DNA from: Phalacrocorax aristotelis
Taxonomy: Eukaryota; Chordata; Aves; Suliformes; Phalacrocoracidae
Reading direction: 5' to 3'
Assembly: GCF_949628215.1 (NCBI RefSeq)
Contig: NC_134280.1
Coordinates: forward strand, 54,772,621-54,836,620
DNA length: 64,000 nucleotides
The notes under the pieces are model-generated. The model saw nothing but the letters and a program-made list of their open reading frames with translations, was not told the DNA's origin and searched no databases. Shown here one piece after another: positions 59,901-64,000 of this stretch (position 1 is its first letter; each line of letters begins with the position of its first letter). The position numbers were made by a program, and so were the translations under genes.

Positions 59901-62900
59901 TGGAAGATATGGTAAGTGTTCTGTCATATCTTAATCTAGTGTATTAATACGGTCTGAATTTTAAATTTGTATGGCAGAGGCTTTGTTTGAGCCACAGTTT
60001 TTACACTGTTATAAATAGTCAATAGAATAAACTAATAGTGCGCTGCTTCTAATGTTAATGTTTTGTGAAAGGTAACCAAATCTGATGGACTGGATGGCCC
60101 AGGGTATTCCTCCTTGCCTGGGCCAGTCATGAGCCTGCTCCTTATCCCTGCTGCCGGGTCCAGCCAGAAGCAATACTGAGCATGAATTCCATGTAGGCCT
60201 GCATGTGCACACACTTTGTACAGTCACAGCCCTTGACAATAGAATAGCATAGGCAGGGGATGGTACCTTTACAGGTACTCACTGCATGAGTAGCCCGATC
60301 AATTTTCTAGGACCTGATGCTTTTCCTGAGGCTTTCTGGTATTTGGCACCCACTCCCATGGTCTCACTGTCACAGAAATTGGGAAAAAAACCTCTTAACA
60401 CCAATGCAGAATTAAGAAGCAGGTGTTCTCTTTATAGCAATGCTGGATGCTTGGGGGATCCTTCTGCCTAATGTGCATACCTACTGGAGTTCATTTTGAC
60501 ATTTATACACGAAAGCTAGCATACCATGCCTATCTAACACACAATCATTGACCTGACTGAGCATCCTCTTTTTCCATTGGTCTGTATTTTCTTTGCTTAA
60601 ATTTAAAGCTACAGTATGATTTTAATTCACCTGCCCATGCTCAAGGGGAGTGGGGGGGGTTAGTCCTTTTGTCCCTCAATTGAGTTGGTGGTGGCAATCT
60701 CCCCTGCCAGAACTACCTTCCTCCAGTTTTGTGCTTCGGTGCCTTCTGGGCCAAGATGTTCCCTTTTATTACTGGTGTCTTCACATCTGGCCTTCCCTTC
60801 CCTTCACACCCATCTTTGTGGCACAATGTCTCCACTGTTAGTCTTGGAGGTTGTTAGTGAGGCATGCATTGATAATACCCTCTTATCTGGCCTAAGCATT
60901 ATTTACTACCTTGTTAAAATTCTCAGGTGTTAGTTTCTACTCCTGTGATCCTTTCTTAACCACTACTAACTCCTCCACTATTCTATTTCTTCCAAGAATA
61001 TATATGTGTTTGCAGTAACATCACCAGTATCTGACATTCAGGCCTCTCATCCTATTCACTGGCTAGTTCAGCCTGAATTTTGTCAGCAGATCACACACAG
61101 ACTCAAGATAGAGAGCATGCTTCTGTAGAAAATAACTAAAAACAGTTCAGTAAGAATATAGCACAGACTGTGGAGATAGGGCACAGGTCTCTGCCAGACA
61201 AATGTAGTGACCAGCAGCTTGCTGCTTTGTGGCTGGCTGCTTCTGTCTCTCCCCTACGCTCCTCTACACACACACAGCCTGTTTTCCAATTCTTAGCCCC
61301 CCAATACTCTTTGATTACCTCCCTTTTCTCATCTTCCCTTAAACATTTGATAGTGAATTCTTTACGGTCTCAATTCTCTTGCCCAGTCTCAGAAATCTTT
61401 CCATTACCCAGATATCCCAGAAGTCTTGCACCTCCTCACACAGTAATTCTCCTTAGTTTGCATAGCATTGTTGAATAACCTTAGTGGGTTTTGCAATAGC
61501 TGCATTTGACTTAATTGTTTGCCTTTGTCAGAGTAGCTGATTCAGGTGGGTTAGCTTGCCCTGTTGGCAGACCTCTAATGACTTTCTGGTCTATTTTGAA
61601 TAGCTGTTGGGCAGATATCTTTAAACTTATTGTCCTAGATGGTTTATCGGTTTGGAAGAAATCGAAATAAAAAGTAGTGCTTTTGCATAACTTTCTCCTG
61701 GTTTTCTTTTACAGCACTGGAAGAAAGAAGAAAGAAAGAACAACTCTTGGCTAGACGTATTGAACTGAAACATGACAGAAAGGCAAGAGCTATGGCCTCA
61801 CGAACAAAGGATAATTTTTATGGCTATAATGGCATTCCTGTTGAAGAGAAGCCTAAAAAGAGGAGGACTTGTGAGAATGTTGCTCAGGCCCCAGAGGCTG
61901 AGTATGCACCAGAAGAAGAAACTGAGCAACTTGGATACAGTCAGACTGAATCTGAGCATGAGCAGGACGAATATGAAGAGAAACCATCCAAAGTTGCAGT
62001 GAAACCAAAGGCACCTCCCAAAAGTGCACCAGCACCTCTGAACTTTGCAGAGCTCTTAAGGCTTGCTGAAAAAAAACAATATGAACCGGTGGAAATAAAA
62101 GCAGTGAAAAAGGTAGAAGAGAGACCCAGAACAGCAGAAGAATTGAGAGAGAGGGAGTATTTGGGACGCAAAAACAAAAGAGTAGAAATGCATAAAAAGA
62201 GTGAAAAGGAGATAAAGAACACGGGGATATCCAGTTCTTCAAAAAAAGTGACTTCTCAGAAAGAATCTCTAAATACAAAACTTCACAAAAGCTCAGTAGA
62301 TAAACATTCCACACCAAAAGGCAGTCTGTCATTTTCTATGAGTGGTACTGATAAGAAATCCAAAGCACCAGCATTGACTGAAAAACACTCACGGACATCA
62401 TCTTCCTCCAGACTTGATCAAATGGAAAAAAACTCACAAAATGGCTCCTTAAAAAGCTCTACTGGTAGCAGTCATAGTAAATTACCTATCAATGGTATTG
62501 GAAAGTCTGGCTCAAGCTCTCATGTGCCGCCCTCAAAACCAGCAGCCAATGGAGCTCAGAGGCTACCATCTGCTAAAGAATCCAGCCTGAAAAAGTCTGC
62601 GCAAACAAAATCAGGAAATGCTGCAGCCCTTCAGCATGGAATCAACTCCAGTGCAAAGCGATCAGGCAGCAGCTTAGGAAAAGGGGGACCTGGACACCCA
62701 GGTGGCGGTTCAAGTGCGGGGCCTGGGCGATCAAGCAGCAATTCTGCTGCGGGACCTGGAGGGCCAGGCAGTGGCTCAGCTGCGGGACCTGGAAGACCAG
62801 GCAGTGGCTCAAGCCTGGGACCTGGGCGACTGGGTGGTGGGTCAGGAATGGGACCTGGAAGGCTGGCTGGCAGCTCAAGCATAGGACCTGGGCGACCAGG

Positions 62901-63343
62901 CAGCAGGTCAAGCATGGGACTGGGGCGACCGGGCAGCAGCTTGGGCACTGGACCAGGAAGGCCAGGCATCAGCACAAATGCAGGACCTGGGCGACTAGGC
63001 AGCAGCTTGGGAACAGAACCAGGAAGGCCAGGAGTCAAGCCAAGCACTGTACCTGGGCGACCAGGCAGCAGTTTGGGAACAGGACCAGGAAGGCCAGGAA
63101 TCAATCCAAGCACGGGAGCCAAGCGACCAGGCAGCAGCTTGGGAATAGGCCCGGGAAGACCAGGCATCAGCCCAAGTGTGGGACCGGGGCGGCCAGGCAG
63201 CAGCTTGGGCACAACTGTAAAACCGAAGTGTACTGTTGTATCAGAAACTATTTCTTCTAAAAACCTAGTCACAAGACCTAGCAATGGACAGATCAATGGA
63301 ATGAGACCTTTTCAAGGGCATAGACCTGTACTTCATCCACAAG
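50456..63343 (+). CDS. SPTY2D1: SPTY2D1, SPT2 histone chaperone (exons 1-3; 3' end outside the window)
   Basis: The joined exons 50456-50515, 59497-59611 and 61715-63343 encode about 601 residues in one open frame. SPT2 is a nuclear DNA- and histone H3-H4-binding chaperone that helps keep chromatin intact during transcription. Recognised segments are MDFHNILVMASEQQG (start), KRYSLAVGPPRKVPKVKGVE (from residue 21), a basic coiled-coil-like stretch around residues 45-85 ending in RIELKHDRKARAMASRTKDN, then a long serine/lysine-rich disordered region. Residues about 383-558 form a GPGRPG repeat. The frame leaves exon 3 after HRPVLHPQ and one base of the next codon. The conserved C-terminal SPT2 domain, about 100 residues in the human protein, must lie in exons beyond 64000. 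All splice sites are GT-AG. The gene faces away from TMEM86A, as in mammals. Confidence 0.95.
54051..54084. repeat. Perfect inverted repeat, 12-bp arms, 10-nt loop
   Basis: ATGGTGTTTGCA (54051-54062) is exactly reverse-complementary to 54073-54084. It would form a short hairpin in the SPTY2D1 pre-mRNA intron. Confidence 0.85.
56161..56225 (-). mobile_element. Short CR1-like 3' tail (antisense)
   Basis: 'gttggagaagacccttaaga' followed by 'tcgagtccaacc' is a diverged form of the complement of the CR1 3' terminus. Only the tail remains. Confidence 0.6.
58045..58410 (-). mobile_element. CR1 3' end fragment (antisense) in SPTY2D1 intron 1
   Basis: It starts with 'tagaatcatagaacagttag' and 'ggttggaagggacctttaaa', the complement of the CR1 3' tail. 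It then runs into ORF2 C-terminal coding sequence. The - strand peptide includes GFKLKEGRFRLDKEHFMMRV and LETFKVRF near its end, closely matching the copy at 20741-20992. It is 5'-truncated, lies antisense to the host gene and probably contributes nothing to the mRNA. Confidence 0.9.
59497..59611 (+). CDS. SPTY2D1: SPTY2D1 coding exon 2
   Basis: The exon follows the acceptor TTCTTTGCAG and ends ...AAAAAAAG before GTAACA. It encodes 38 codons from KRYSLAVGPP to EEEKRKK plus one base. That base joins CA of exon 3 to give alanine, continuing as ALEERRKKEQ, which is the expected family sequence. Confidence 0.95.
59612..61714 (+). other. SPTY2D1 intron 2 (2103 bases)
   Basis: Bounded by GTAACA and TTCTTTTACAG. 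No exon, RNA gene or interspersed repeat is recognised in it. Confidence 0.85.
61715..63343 (+). CDS. SPTY2D1: SPTY2D1 coding exon 3 (large)
   Basis: The exon has 1629 bases after the acceptor TTTTACAG. The donor is taken as CACAAG|GTATAA at 63343/63344. The open frame goes on only four codons into the intron before a TAG at 63355, and the family protein continues with further conserved exons after this point. It contains the conserved RIELKHD to GYNGIP block, acidic and lysine/serine-rich disordered sequence, and the 11-residue GPGRPG repeat. Confidence 0.93.
62686..63213 (+). repeat. SPTY2D1: Coding minisatellite: 16 x 33 bp (11 aa), partly organised as 66-bp higher-order units
   Basis: Sixteen consecutive 33-base units encode GPGRPGSxxxx-type 11-mers without gaps. 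Units 8, 10, 12, 14 and 16 end SSLGT or SSLGI, while units 9, 11, 13 and 15 end in ISTNA/VKPST/INPST/ISPSV. The right half is thus built from a 22-residue (66-bp) unit repeated about four and a half times. Units 1-7 are more varied. Confidence 0.95.
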
Positions 63344-64000
63344 GTATAAAGTTCTAGAGCAAACAATTTTTTAATTATTTCGTTTTTATTTTTATGTCTG
63401 AGTCGATGTCCCTGAGGGTCTTTGACAATTACAGATGCAATTAGGAAGACTTGGACAAAATACCATAGTTGTCTTTTAAAGAGTGCATTTAACAGTAGAA
63501 TGCTTTTTTCCTGCTTTGCAGCTTTTTATTTATCTTTACCTGTGTTCATATTCCTTGAAATACAGGCCTGGGGTGTGAAGGATTACATGAAAGAAAACTA
63601 AGCAGCCTGTGATGGATGGATGTATGTACATGAATGCTGTTAGAAGGAAAAGAATTGAAGGATTCACTGCCTGCATTGGTTAATTATGCTTAGTCTTTAA
63701 AATGTCAGTGTCTTAATAACAGATGCTTAAAGTGGTACATGAAAAATAAAAACCACACAGCAAACCTGTGACTGATTTTTTAGTGTTTTGGCAAATTCAC
63801 CTTATCAAGCAGTTCTAAAAATTTTTTTCTGAACAGAAACAAGCAGCATGGACTCTAGCAAATAAGTGCCTAGAAAGCCCTAAACAAGAACATAGACTTA
63901 TGTCTGCTAGTTTCCTCAGGATGCAGTTGGTGATACTGACATGTAATCTATAGCACAACTTAAAGGAAGTATTTCCTTTTACTGAGTTTCTGAGAATTGC
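63344..64000 (+). other. SPTY2D1 intron 3 (start; continues past the window)
   Basis: AT-rich sequence after the exon 3 donor GTATAA. I find no match to the conserved SPT2 C-terminal coding sequence here, so the next exon is beyond the right edge. A short form ending at the TAG at 63355 by read-through of the donor is possible, but no evidence favours it; an AATAAA is present near 63746. Confidence 0.7.

Noticed and set aside
61853-63296. Antisense ORFs opposite SPTY2D1 exon 3 (up to 221 codons)
   Set aside because: They are complements of the GPGRPG repeat and the flanking coding sequence, not independent genes.

Overview
This is vertebrate nuclear DNA, almost certainly from a bird. It contains several antisense CR1 retrotransposon fragments with the avian-type 3' tail, GC-rich CpG-island promoters set in AT-rich intergenic sequence, and no bacterial-style gene packing. 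The species cannot be named from the sequence.

The window holds two recognisable protein-coding loci arranged head to head. On the right, SPTY2D1 (the SPT2 histone chaperone) runs on the + strand. It has a CpG-island promoter at about 49.64-50.95 kb, exon 1 at 50456-50515, exon 2 at 59497-59611 and a large exon 3 at 61715-63343. The last exons, which carry the conserved C-terminal SPT2 domain, lie past the right edge. On the left, a second CpG island (about 14.74-16.3 kb) carries a 21-nt coding first exon on the - strand. It matches the N-terminus of TMEM86A (lysoplasmalogenase-like membrane protein), and its other exons were not found between it and the left edge. TMEM86A is the neighbour of SPTY2D1 in mammals, with the same divergent orientation, so synteny supports both calls. 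About 35 kb of mostly anonymous intergenic DNA separates the two promoters.

Region by region: 1-485, CR1 fragment; 486-14740, TMEM86A intron 1 and no recognised exon, with a short CR1 tail at 7711 and a miRNA-like hairpin at 7463-7524; 14.74-16.3 kb, TMEM86A promoter island with a CRE, a TATA-like element and a pure 20-unit CGG/CCG repeat just upstream of the start codon; 16.3-20.5 kb, anonymous; 20.5-24.66 kb, a composite of CR1 pieces; 24.66-45.7 kb, anonymous with a few local tandem repeats; 45.7-46.7 kb, an old CR1/L3-type LINE; 46.7-49.6 kb, anonymous; 49.6 kb to the end, SPTY2D1.

The most unusual object is inside the CR1 composite. At about 22.18-22.85 kb on the - strand is a compact gene-like unit: a perfect CArG box, a CRE-like site, a canonical TATA box, an intronless 116-codon ORF with basic ends, an AATAAA signal and a U/GU-rich downstream element. 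I do not recognise the protein. It sits in non-CR1 DNA between two CR1 pieces that share an overlapping copy of the same CR1 sequence, and a perfect 18-bp-arm inverted repeat lies at its right junction. It is the best candidate here for a previously undescribed gene. Other points of interest are the CGG tract of TMEM86A, which is in frame with the start codon, and the 11-residue / 22-residue higher-order repeat in SPTY2D1.
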